Shown here piece after piece: positions 1 to 7,682 of a DNA stretch of 64,000 bases. Source of the DNA: Flavivirga jejuensis. Its GTDB lineage: Bacteria; Bacteroidota; Bacteroidia; Flavobacteriales; Flavobacteriaceae. Position numbers and translations under genes: made by a program. The notes under the pieces are model-generated. The model was given only the letters and a program-made list of their open reading frames with translations, was not told the origin of the DNA and searched no databases. Position 1 is the first letter of the stretch. The number at the start of each line of letters is the position of its first letter. The stretch spans positions 744,001 through 808,000 of the forward strand of contig NZ_JAUOEL010000001.1 of NCBI RefSeq assembly GCF_030540765.1, read 5' to 3'.

Positions 1-24
1 CAAGCCATTTATAGAATACAACGT

Positions 25-1443
25 TTAAAGCTTGTTTGAGGACGTTGTCTTTTTTATGAAAACTTCCCATATAAATACGCCATAAACAATAGCGTACTCT
101 AAACCAATAATCCAAAGGTTTTCAGACTTGTCTGCCTTATTAAGGTTTATATATGCTAAATAACTTAGTATAATAACAAAACTCCAAACCAGCGGAAATT
201 TATACTTTGTAAATACAGATAGTATTAAAAGGGTTGCCACGTACCATGGATGTACAGTGGTGGCTGTGAAGTAATAAAAAGATAATGCCAATAGCATAGC
301 GGTAAAAAGTTCAACAGTTGTTTTGTTTTTTCTGAAAAACGTGATGATTAAAATAAAAAGAACAACAATAATAGGCGTTATTTTACCAATAATGGCAATT
401 TCGTTATAGCCTCTAAATAAGTATCCAATTTCTCTAGCGACGTAATAAATACTAGCATTAAACTCAAAATTCTGAAACCACAAGGCGACTGTTTGGGCAT
501 AATTATTTATAAATTCGGAAGCATAAAAAGGAGCGAATAATAATAGGGTTGTTACCAGAATAATGGCGTAAAATGATATCAATTTTGTCATTTTGTGCCA
601 TAGCGAAACATCTTTTTTGTTATCCTGAATTCCAGTATTGAGCGAAGTCGAAGTAAACCACTGAAAAAACAAGGGTAAAAATATCAATGGAATTAACTTA
701 ACAGAAATGGATAATGCTAAAACAACCGCAGCCCATTGCCATTTACCAACGTATAATAAATACAAACTCCAAATAAGAAAAAATATCATAACCCCTTCAA
801 AGTGTAGGTTTCCTGTGAGTTCAATAATTATAAACGGATTTAAGATATACCAAAAGATATTATGAGCAGGAATATTGAGTTTTTCAAGCAACTTTTTACC
901 AAAATAAAGGGTGCCAAAATCGGCAGCAATAATAAGTAAACGTAATCCAATAACAGAGCTAAGTATGCTTTGTCCAGGAAAAAGATTAGCTAGTACAAAA
1001 CAGAATTGATTTATAGGTGGATAGTTGGTAAAGTGACTAGCGTTGAGAGGTCCCATACCTTCATATAATTCCATTTGATTTGGAAAACCTGATAGAATCC
1101 CTAAACCCATTTGAAAATCTGGAGTAGTTAGGTAAGGATTAAGCCCTATTAGTGTTATTTGCCCATCCCAAATAAAACGATAAAAATCTTGTGATAAGTT
1201 AGGTATGGCGAATATAAAGACCGCTCGAAACCCAAAAGCGATCCATGTTAAAAGCGATACATTATGTTTTAGAATTTGAACCAGTTTATAAAATAGAAAA
1301 AACAAAATAGCATATAGCATAATAAGCTTTGTGTAGTCTGTTCTAACTAAATTGTATGCAAAGGCTGTGTAAAATATAAAACAGGATACAGTTAGTAATA
1401 ATGGTATTCTGTTTAGTTTAAAGAAGGCTGAGTTTAAAAGCAT
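25..1443 (-). CDS. GT-C type membrane mannosyltransferase-like protein
   Basis: 472 aa integral membrane protein with about ten or more hydrophobic segments and no soluble domain. The first large loop carries a D-F-Y-R-F-x-W-D-G run followed by GLNPY and NYPPINQ. That pattern is typical of polyprenyl-phosphate-sugar dependent GT-C enzymes (GT87 / MptB-like mannosyltransferases), in which an acidic residue of the first periplasmic loop is catalytic. It probably transfers a hexose from a lipid carrier outside the inner membrane. The DPM1-like synthase at 6049-6741 could supply such a donor; the two lie in the same gene group, now split by a restriction-modification insertion. ATG start at 1443. 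A flavobacterial palindromic repeat lies in frame inside the gene (637-654, coding for TSTSLN). The exact sugar is unknown. Confidence 0.7.
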   Translation of the reverse strand: MLLNSAFFKLNRIPLLLTVSCFIFYTAFAYNLVRTDYTKLIMLYAILFFLFYKLVQILKHNVSLLTWIAFGFRAVFIFAIPNLSQDFYRFIWDGQITLIGLNPYLTTPDFQMGLGILSGFPNQMELYEGMGPLNASHFTNYPPINQFCFVLANLFPGQSILSSVIGLRLLIIAADFGTLYFGKKLLEKLNIPAHNIFWYILNPFIIIELTGNLHFEGVMIFFLIWSLYLLYVGKWQWAAVVLALSISVKLIPLIFLPLFFQWFTSTSLNTGIQDNKKDVSLWHKMTKLISFYAIILVTTLLLFAPFYASEFINNYAQTVALWFQNFEFNASIYYVAREIGYLFRGYNEIAIIGKITPIIVVLFILIITFFRKNKTTVELFTAMLLALSFYYFTATTVHPWYVATLLILSVFTKYKFPLVWSFVIILSYLAYINLNKADKSENLWIIGLEYAIVYGVFIWEVFIKKTTSSNKL

Positions 1444-1602
1444 GTATCAAATATAATATTATTTGTTGGTCGGTTTAGAAATGTATTTGCTTACATGCGA
1501 CATATAAACCTGAGTTCGATGTAAGGAAAATGAGGTTGTTTATGCTGGTAAAGTGAATTTTAGATATCTGAAACATATTCAAATCTATTAGTTTCAAGCT
1601 AA

Positions 1603-2214
1603 AAACCAATAAGCATACCATTAAATGCTCCCATAGAGGGGAATGGAGCAGGAGATAGTCATGTTATTTCTGTAGATGTAGAAAACGGTATGTTATATGA
1701 GTTATACAACACGTCCCAGGTCGGTGCTGGTTTTGAAGCATCTTCGGCAGCTGTATATAATTTGAATACCATAGCGTTTAGACCAGATGGCTGGACTTCG
1801 GCAGATGCAGCAGGTTTGCCTATATTTCCATTATTAGTAAGATATCCAGAGGTAGAAAAAGGAGTGATAGACTACCCAATACGTTTTACGGTAAGCAGAA
1901 GTAAAATATATGAAGGTTATGTGCATCCCGCAAGACATCTTGTTTCTGGAAATACAGAAGATGAATTAATGCCTTTTGGTGGTAGATTAAGACTTAAAGC
2001 TGATTTCGATATCAGTAGTTTTTCTGAAACCAATCAAATTATTTTTACTGCTATGAAAACATATGGATTGATGCTCGCCGATGTGGGATCTGATATGTTT
2101 ATAACAGGTGCACCTCATGAAAAATGGGATAATGATGATCTTAAAAAATTAAAAGAAGTCACCTTAGATAATTTTGAGGTTATTGAATTGGGAGAGATTA
2201 CTTTGAATGATTGA
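1603..2214 (+). pseudogene. 5'-truncated remnant of a larger protein gene
   Basis: An ATG at 1690 opens 174 codons, but the same frame stays open and protein-like back to a TAA at 1600-1602. The extra residues (for example IPLNAPIEGNGAGDS) read as the inside of a folded domain, not as leader DNA. There is no signal peptide, no start-like context and no promoter. I therefore read it as the C-terminal part of a longer, probably secreted, protein whose 5' part has been lost. Internal features are IRFTVSRSKIYEGYVHPA, a GGRLRLKADFDIS stretch and GSDMFITGAPHE. I do not recognise a named domain. It lies beside the restriction-modification pair, consistent with a site of insertion and deletion. It could still be a short expressed protein if ATG 1690 is used. 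Confidence 0.6.
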
Positions 2215-2370
2215 TTTTTTAATATTTTATTAAGTTTACTGATACTTTTATGTCTTTTTCTACATAGACTGTTTAATAATAACTGTGGCTTTAGATACAG
2301 CGTTAGTGATAATTGACTAACTCGTTAAATATGGCAAGTTTTATTACCTTAGCAACAAGAAATATAGCTA

Positions 2371-3078
2371 ATGGATAATAAACAGAGGAAACAAATAATA
2401 GAAAACGCAAAAGCTTTTTTTCGCGAAGAGATTGTTCAAAATCATATTGACGGAGCTTGTAAAAGAGCCAGTACACTTTCCGAATATAATATAAATCCAT
2501 TCTTATTTAAATATCTAGCTAATTTTTTAACAGGGAATGACAAACCAGAAAGTATTGCTAGAGCTCTTGTGCTTCCAAGGGTTTTAGGATCTTCAATCAA
2601 TACATCATTTGGAATGAAGATTCAAAATTTAATTAGTTCATTATTCAAAGGTTTAGGCTCTACGACGCAAGGAATTGATATTGAATTTGTAGATGTGACT
2701 GATGGTAGAAAAAAATATTGTCAGCTAAAAGCTGGGCCTAATACAATAAATTACGATGATGTTACTACAATAATAAATCATTTTAATGGTGTTAGAAATC
2801 TGGCAAGAACTAACAATTTAAATGTAGGAATAAATGATATGATTGTTGGTGTTGTATATGGAGAAGAATCGGAACTTAGCTCCCACTATAAAAAAATTAG
2901 AAATTCATACCCAGTAATAATTGGGCAAGATTTCTGGTACAGACTTACTGGTAAAGATGATTTTTATTTTGAATTGATAGATGCAATAGGTGAAGTTGCA
3001 TTAGAAGTTGATGCTAGTAAAGTTGTTGAAAATACGATAACTACATTGGCTAAAGAAATCGAATTAAAATACAAATAA
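2371..3078 (+). CDS. Type II restriction endonuclease (PmeII/TdeIII-like)
   Basis: 235 aa, cytoplasmic. It would cleave unmodified DNA and is paired with the cytosine methyltransferase encoded tail to tail, the two stop codons lying one base apart. The core has a PD-(D/E)xK-like arrangement: acidic IDIEFVD near residue 105, then the QLKAGPNTIN motif near residue 125, where Q-x-K plus GPNTIN is characteristic of a group of restriction enzymes that I associate with the PmeII and TdeIII families. The recognition site cannot be read from sequence. The start at 2371 is the first ATG before the conserved helical N-terminus. No controller (C) protein gene is present. Assignment as the restriction partner is strong from context; the exact family is from memory. 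Confidence 0.75.
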   Translation: MDNKQRKQIIENAKAFFREEIVQNHIDGACKRASTLSEYNINPFLFKYLANFLTGNDKPESIARALVLPRVLGSSINTSFGMKIQNLISSLFKGLGSTTQGIDIEFVDVTDGRKKYCQLKAGPNTINYDDVTTIINHFNGVRNLARTNNLNVGINDMIVGVVYGEESELSSHYKKIRNSYPVIIGQDFWYRLTGKDDFYFELIDAIGEVALEVDASKVVENTITTLAKEIELKYK

Positions 3079-3079
3079 A

Positions 3080-4312
3080 CTAATCTTGATTGACAGAATA
3101 CTTATTCAAAAAATTAATAATTGAATATCCAATTTCTTGACCTAAGTTAACAGGAACAGCGTTTCCTATTTGTTTGTATTGTTGAGCCGTTGATCCTGAG
3201 AACTTCCATTCATCTGGAAAAGTTTGAATCCTAGCATATTCTCTTACTGTAAACGGTCGTGTTTCATCAGGGTGACATCTCTCGGTTTGTTTTTGAGCAG
3301 GACTACAAGTAAGTGTTAAGCAAGGTTCATCCCAACCAATTCTACGAGCCATCCCTGTTTTTCCGCCTCCTAAATAAAAACTTCCGCCCATATATTCTTT
3401 TTGCAAATCTAAAGGTAAATCTCTCCAATATCCTTTTTGTGGAATTAAATCAAGTATCTCTTTTTTATATTGTGGATACTTTGCTCCTTCAGATTTTGGG
3501 ACATTTTTCTTAAATAATTCTCCTTTTTTCAGAGCATCTTTTAAGTTATAAACTTTATTATGTGGTTTGGGGTACTCATACTTAATGCTAATATCTTTTC
3601 TTACACCAACCAAAATCAATCTTTCTCTTTTTTGTGGGACTTTATAGTTTATTGCTTTAAGTACTTTTACTGGAACAATATTATACCCGATTTCATCTAA
3701 TATTGATATCATTCCTTCAAGAGTTTTTCCTTTCTCATGACTTAATAGTCCTCGAACATTCTCTCCTATACAAATTGGTGGGTTGACCTCTTTGACAACT
3801 CTTGCAAATTCATAAAATAAAGTTCCTCTAGCATCATTTAACCCTAACTTTTTACCAGCATAACTAAATGCTTGACAAGGGAATCCACCTGTTACAACAT
3901 CTACAGAATCTCGATATTTAGAAAAATTAAATTCTTTTATATCACCTTCTAAAACATTCCAATGTGGTCGATTGATTCTTAAAGTTTGGCAAGCCCATTT
4001 GTCTATTTCATTTAAAGCGACGCATTTTAAACCTGATTTTTCCATTCCTACAGCTAGTCCTCCTGCTCCAGCAAATAATTCAAGTACAGAATAGTCTCGG
4101 AGCGGTTCAATAAAATTAGAAACCGTATCTTCAATTTCTTTATTGAATAAATTACCTAATAAAACCTGAACGTCATTTTTCCGATAGACACGGTAATTTG
4201 ACACAGGTTCTCTAACAGCATTTAATATACCTTCATTATCCCAGCGTCTAAGCGTTTCTTTACTTTTTCCAATAATCTCTGCTGCTTCAGCTAGTGATAA
4301 AAAATCTTTCAT
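3080..4312 (-). CDS. DNA (cytosine-5)-methyltransferase with N-terminal helix-turn-helix
   Basis: 410 aa from ATG 4312; a TTG two codons upstream is less likely. Residues about 1-55 form a MerR/excisionase-like helix-turn-helix (SLAEAAEIIGKSKETLRRWDNEG). The rest is a C5-methyltransferase: motif I FAGAGG near 80, motif IV GGFPCQ with catalytic Cys near 146, motif VI ENV near 184, motif VIII QKRERL, and motif X QIGNAVPV close to the C-terminus. It methylates cytosine with SAM and protects the host from the adjacent endonuclease. A promoter with both flavobacterial boxes lies 30-60 bp upstream, and a perfect palindrome lies just beyond it. The fused HTH may let the enzyme repress its own promoter. 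This is inference; fused HTH domains in other C5-methyltransferases do act this way. Confidence 0.93.
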   Translation of the reverse strand: MKDFLSLAEAAEIIGKSKETLRRWDNEGILNAVREPVSNYRVYRKNDVQVLLGNLFNKEIEDTVSNFIEPLRDYSVLELFAGAGGLAVGMEKSGLKCVALNEIDKWACQTLRINRPHWNVLEGDIKEFNFSKYRDSVDVVTGGFPCQAFSYAGKKLGLNDARGTLFYEFARVVKEVNPPICIGENVRGLLSHEKGKTLEGMISILDEIGYNIVPVKVLKAINYKVPQKRERLILVGVRKDISIKYEYPKPHNKVYNLKDALKKGELFKKNVPKSEGAKYPQYKKEILDLIPQKGYWRDLPLDLQKEYMGGSFYLGGGKTGMARRIGWDEPCLTLTCSPAQKQTERCHPDETRPFTVREYARIQTFPDEWKFSGSTAQQYKQIGNAVPVNLGQEIGYSIINFLNKYSVNQD

Positions 4313-4343
4313 AACCAAGTTGTTAAACCTTATACAAGGGTTA

Positions 4344-4374
4344 CAAATTTAAGAGGAAAATTGGAACTGACAAA
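4344..4374 (-). promoter_or_regulatory. Promoter of the methyltransferase gene
   Basis: On the minus strand, TTTG (4371-4374) is followed after 19 bp by TAAATTTG (4344-4351). This matches the Bacteroidetes -33 / -7 consensus (TTTG, then TAnnTTTG) with normal spacing. The predicted transcript starts about 20-30 nt before ATG 4312. Confidence 0.7.
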
Positions 4375-4401
4375 TTAAATATTAAAAAAGAATGAACCTT
4401 T

Positions 4402-4417
4402 AACAATGACCATTGTT
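4402..4417. promoter_or_regulatory. Perfect palindrome, candidate operator
   Basis: AACAATG-AC-CATTGTT is a perfect 7+7 bp inverted repeat 27 bp upstream of the -33 box of the methyltransferase promoter. It could bind a dimeric HTH protein, and the methyltransferase itself carries an HTH domain. No binding evidence can be seen in sequence alone. Confidence 0.35.
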
Positions 4418-4561
4418 ACTACAAATTTTGAACTTGAATTTTGAACAATCCTTTAATCAAGAGATTATTATCTTTTTATTTCGTATTAACTCTACAAAAT
4501 GTCTTTTCTGTAGTAATGATAAGAACCCCTTTTCGGCTTCATTTAGAATAAATACACACTT

Positions 4562-6052
4562 TTAAACCTTAGAAGTTAGCGATTTAATAAACACATAACC
4601 AAAGCCTAAAAACAGCATAAGGTGAAAAGGGAAAAGCCCGAAATCACCACCTTGATCACCTACAATAAAAGCACTATACATTCCAAAAGCAAAGTAAGCC
4701 ATAAGGAGTCCTTCGAAAATAACATGTGCCGATACTGTCTTTTTTACATACTTGTTCGTTTTCCAACTGTCTTTTAAGGTGCTGATATTAAATTTTGGTG
4801 TGCGTATAAACTCACTCTTTTTACCTAAGTGACCTTCTAAAACTGCAATAGAATTGTGCAATGAAAAGCCCATGGCTATTGAGAAAAAAACAAAGAACAT
4901 GCCTATGTATCCTATAAAGTTTTTTATACCGCCACCATAAATGTTCTTATACATGATCCAATAACAAACAAAAAATATCACGGTGCTTAACACAAAAAAG
5001 CTCATCACATAAAAGTAGGCTTTTAAATGAGCGTATTCATTTTTTATATATAACATAGGAATACTAAGAACAGCTACTATTAAGATGTTTAAAAACATGG
5101 TGCTATTAAGTAAATGCAATAGTCCGTGTACTTTTGTTTTAGCTGAGATATTTTGATTTTTTAAAACCTTCCACATCATTTTTCTAAAGTTTTCTGCTCC
5201 TCCTTTGTTCCATCTAAATTGTTGCGAACGTGCTGCACTTATAACCACAGGAAGTTCGGCAGGTGTTTCTACATCTTCTAGGTATTTGAATTTCCAGTTT
5301 TTAAGTTGGGCGCGGTAGCTTAAATCAAGGTCTTCGGTTAGCGTATCGCCTTCCCAATTGCCTGCGTCAATAATACATTCTTTACGCCATACCCCAGCAG
5401 TTCCATTAAAATTGATGAAATGTCCTTTACTGTTTCTTCCTACCTGCTCTAATGTGAAATGTGCATCTAAAGCAAAGGCTTGAATTTTTGTAAGGATAGA
5501 ATAGTTTCGGTTAATATGTCCCCAACGGGTTTGTACAACACCTATGTTCTCATCTTTAAAATAAAGAATAGTGCGCTTTAACCAGTCTTTTTTAGGAAGG
5601 AAATCGGAATCGAAAATGGCAATAAATTCGCCTTTGGCAACTTCTAAACCTTCTTTAAGTGCACCAGCTTTAAAACCACTACGATCGGTTCTGGTGATAT
5701 GTTTAATATCTAATCCAGTCGTTTTTAAGCGTTCTATTTGTTGGTATGTGGTTTCGACAGTTTCGTCGGTGGAATCATCTAAAACCTGTATCTCTAATTT
5801 GTTTTTAGGATAATCCATTTCTGCAATGTTATCCAGTAACCGTTCCATAACATACATTTCGTTATAAACAGGTAGTTGTATCGTTACATATGGAATTTCA
5901 TCTGGATTTGTAAAATCAAATTTTGAACAGTTATCACCCTTTTTTTGAGCACTTATGTAATTAAAAAGTAGATTTAATTGTGCTAATGCATATAAGAATA
6001 TAAGCAAAAGTGCAATGGTGTATATTACTATAATAATAGTTTGAGGAATCAT
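4562..6052 (-). CDS. Family 2 glycosyltransferase, cellulose synthase-like
   Basis: 496 aa processive-type GT2 enzyme of the inner membrane. One N-terminal membrane helix (residues 5-28) precedes the cytoplasmic GT-A domain. The catalytic set is complete: DD at 92-93, DSD at 148-150, TED at 239-241, and QQFRW at 277-281 (the QxxRW motif). Four or so membrane segments follow between 310 and 490. It transfers sugar from a nucleotide donor, probably polymerising or exporting a beta-linked glycan or making a glycolipid. It overlaps the upstream DPM1-like gene by 4 bp (ATGA), so the two are translationally coupled. No PilZ or BcsA-type C-terminal domain is seen. The product is unknown. Confidence 0.85.
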   Translation of the reverse strand: MIPQTIIIVIYTIALLLIFLYALAQLNLLFNYISAQKKGDNCSKFDFTNPDEIPYVTIQLPVYNEMYVMERLLDNIAEMDYPKNKLEIQVLDDSTDETVETTYQQIERLKTTGLDIKHITRTDRSGFKAGALKEGLEVAKGEFIAIFDSDFLPKKDWLKRTILYFKDENIGVVQTRWGHINRNYSILTKIQAFALDAHFTLEQVGRNSKGHFINFNGTAGVWRKECIIDAGNWEGDTLTEDLDLSYRAQLKNWKFKYLEDVETPAELPVVISAARSQQFRWNKGGAENFRKMMWKVLKNQNISAKTKVHGLLHLLNSTMFLNILIVAVLSIPMLYIKNEYAHLKAYFYVMSFFVLSTVIFFVCYWIMYKNIYGGGIKNFIGYIGMFFVFFSIAMGFSLHNSIAVLEGHLGKKSEFIRTPKFNISTLKDSWKTNKYVKKTVSAHVIFEGLLMAYFAFGMYSAFIVGDQGGDFGLFPFHLMLFLGFGYVFIKSLTSKV

Positions 6053-6741
6053 TTTTTAATACTGTATTTAAAAATCCAACCTAAAATTTTTATACCTGCA
6101 AATATAGCACCTTTTATGGTACCTGAAACTTTTGAAACACCTATTCTGTTTCTATAGTTAACGGGGATTTCGGTGTATGTAAATTTTTGTTTTAATGCTT
6201 TTAATTGCATTTCTACAGTCCAGCCATAGGTTTTGTCTTCCATATTAAGGGCTAATAATTTATCATATTTAATGGCTCTAAAAGGACCTAAGTCTGTAAA
6301 TTTTGCACGAAAAAACAATGTCATTAAGGTGGTTGCCAACCAGTTTCCAAAAATTTGAGGTACCGTCATGGCACCTTGTTCTCTAAGTCGCTTTACACGA
6401 GTGCCAATTACAAAATCTACATGATCATTTATAATGGGATGGACTATTTTGGTTAGTTCTTCTGGGTAATCGCTATAATCGCCATCTAGAAACACAATAA
6501 TGTCTGGTTTGTTTTCTTGACTTGCAATATAATCCATTCCTTTTAAACAAGCATAACCATATCCTTTATTCGTTTCTGTTAAAACGGTAGCACCTGCTTT
6601 TTTTGCATTTATTTCAGTAGCATCAGTTGAGTTGTTACTTACTACGATAACTTCATCAACATGAGCGGGAATATCATTAATAACGTGGGTAATTGATTCT
6701 GCTTCGTTATAAGCAGGTATAATAACTTTTATATGAGTCAT
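6049..6741 (-). CDS. Family 2 glycosyltransferase, dolichyl-phosphate mannose synthase-like
   Basis: 230 aa, GT-A fold without a long membrane domain. The N-terminal VIIPAYNEAESI is the nucleotide-sugar binding strand, VSNNSTDAT lies near 35, and FLDGDYSDYPEE (near 90) supplies the metal-binding acidic residues. The size and order fit the DPM1/UDP-glucose:polyprenyl-phosphate transferase group, which loads a sugar onto a lipid phosphate. That would feed a GT-C enzyme such as the one at 25-1443. It overlaps the neighbours by 4 bp on both sides, so the three genes at 4562-7295 form one operon. Confidence 0.82.
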   Translation of the reverse strand: MTHIKVIIPAYNEAESITHVINDIPAHVDEVIVVSNNSTDATEINAKKAGATVLTETNKGYGYACLKGMDYIASQENKPDIIVFLDGDYSDYPEELTKIVHPIINDHVDFVIGTRVKRLREQGAMTVPQIFGNWLATTLMTLFFRAKFTDLGPFRAIKYDKLLALNMEDKTYGWTVEMQLKALKQKFTYTEIPVNYRNRIGVSKVSGTIKGAIFAGIKILGWIFKYSIKK

Positions 6742-7295
6742 TTAAGATCAGATAGTTTATTTTCTTTCCAAAAGGACTTGTAATCTGTCCATTCTTTAAT
6801 TTTTTTGCCAGCTTTATATTTTCTTGCTGAAACCAATTTTTCGTTTTTATACATTAAACAATAGCCGTTTTTCAGATTGTCTTTTAACTGACATTTATGA
6901 TTAATTTTTTCCTTATCGTCATAAAACAACCACCAATTATTTTTTTTACCTCTAATAAAATGACCTTCTGATTCTTTCTGACCATTTTCGATGTAAAAAT
7001 ACCAATATTTTATAGGTTTGTCTTCGTGAAAATGACCTTCTTTCTCAATACGACCGTTTGGATGATAGAATGTCCAGTATTTTACTTTTTGATTGTTATT
7101 TATCCAGCCTTCAGATTTTATGTTGCCATTGTTGTAATATGTTTTTTTATATGATTTTTGGGCAGAAACTGATAAAGTGAAAAAGATAATCACAAACAAA
7201 GCAAAAAAAGGACAATTTTTTGAAAAGCCATTTAAAAAAAATGCTTCGACAAGCTCTGGATGACGATATTGTTTTAATTTTTCTTTTCGCTTCAA
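6738..7295 (-). CDS. Secreted MORN/YwqK-like repeat protein, unusual 5' end
   Basis: About 185 aa. A hydrophobic signal stretch (FALFVIIFFTLSVSA) ends at Ala before QKSYKK. It is followed by four or five repeats of the type YYxNGxIKSEGxxxxxxKxxxWxFY, which define the MORN_2 / YwqK antitoxin-like family; in Bacteroidetes such proteins are usually secreted and of unknown role. There is no ATG before the signal peptide. The only upstream start is TTG at 7295, and the segment between (residues about 11-18) is encoded by a palindromic repeat (7241-7265). That repeat therefore seems to have entered the 5' end, and the true start is uncertain. It overlaps the next gene by 4 bp (ATGA). Confidence 0.65.
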   Translation of the reverse strand: MKRKEKLKQYRHPELVEAFFLNGFSKNCPFFALFVIIFFTLSVSAQKSYKKTYYNNGNIKSEGWINNNQKVKYWTFYHPNGRIEKEGHFHEDKPIKYWYFYIENGQKESEGHFIRGKKNNWWLFYDDKEKINHKCQLKDNLKNGYCLMYKNEKLVSARKYKAGKKIKEWTDYKSFWKENKLSDLK

Positions 7296-7360
7296 TTTTA
7301 TTAATTTAAAAATAACTATTCTTTATTTATTTAAGTAAATAATGTAATGTCTGTTCGAGG

Positions 7361-7560
7361 CTATCTATATGGCATATAATTTTTAGGCAGCTCAATTAAA
7401 TCTTTACCATTTTATTAATTAATACTTTTTGTTTTTGCTGAGACCATCCTTTAATTCTAATTATTTCTGTTAAATTTAGTAAGCCAGAAATGCCACTTAA
7501 GTTCAATTGGTCGTCTTGAGTATGCATAACTATCTTTTCTATAGCTAGATTTATGTCGAT
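7361..7560 (-). pseudogene. Remnant of a GIY-YIG endonuclease-like gene (3' end)
   Basis: Reading the minus strand, this gap encodes EIIRIKGWSQQKQKVLINK and, after a one-base frame change, GKDLIELPKNYMPYR plus a stop. The Ixx-KGW-S-K/Q-x-K-x-x-LIN and DLIELxKNY pieces are the usual C-terminal end of small flavobacterial GIY-YIG proteins. The GIY-YIG core itself is missing and the frame is broken, so this is a decayed fragment. The rest of 7296-7682 shows no other gene. Confidence 0.4.
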
Positions 7561-7682
7561 TAATTTTTCTTTCTAAATTATTTGTTATTCTGTGTAATAG
7601 AGTCTACTTAAGCGCAGCAGGGTATATACGTAATAAAACTTCAAATAGCTCATGCTTCACTTAGTACAGACTCGGTAGATGA

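Noticed and set aside
1510..1530. GAGTTCGATGTAAGGAAAA shared in part with 27911-27930
   Set aside because: Short match of about 15 bases; may be a small dispersed repeat but too little to call.
2303..2500. Minus-strand 65-codon frame over the restriction enzyme start
   Set aside because: Overlaps a well-supported gene and has no recognisable domain.
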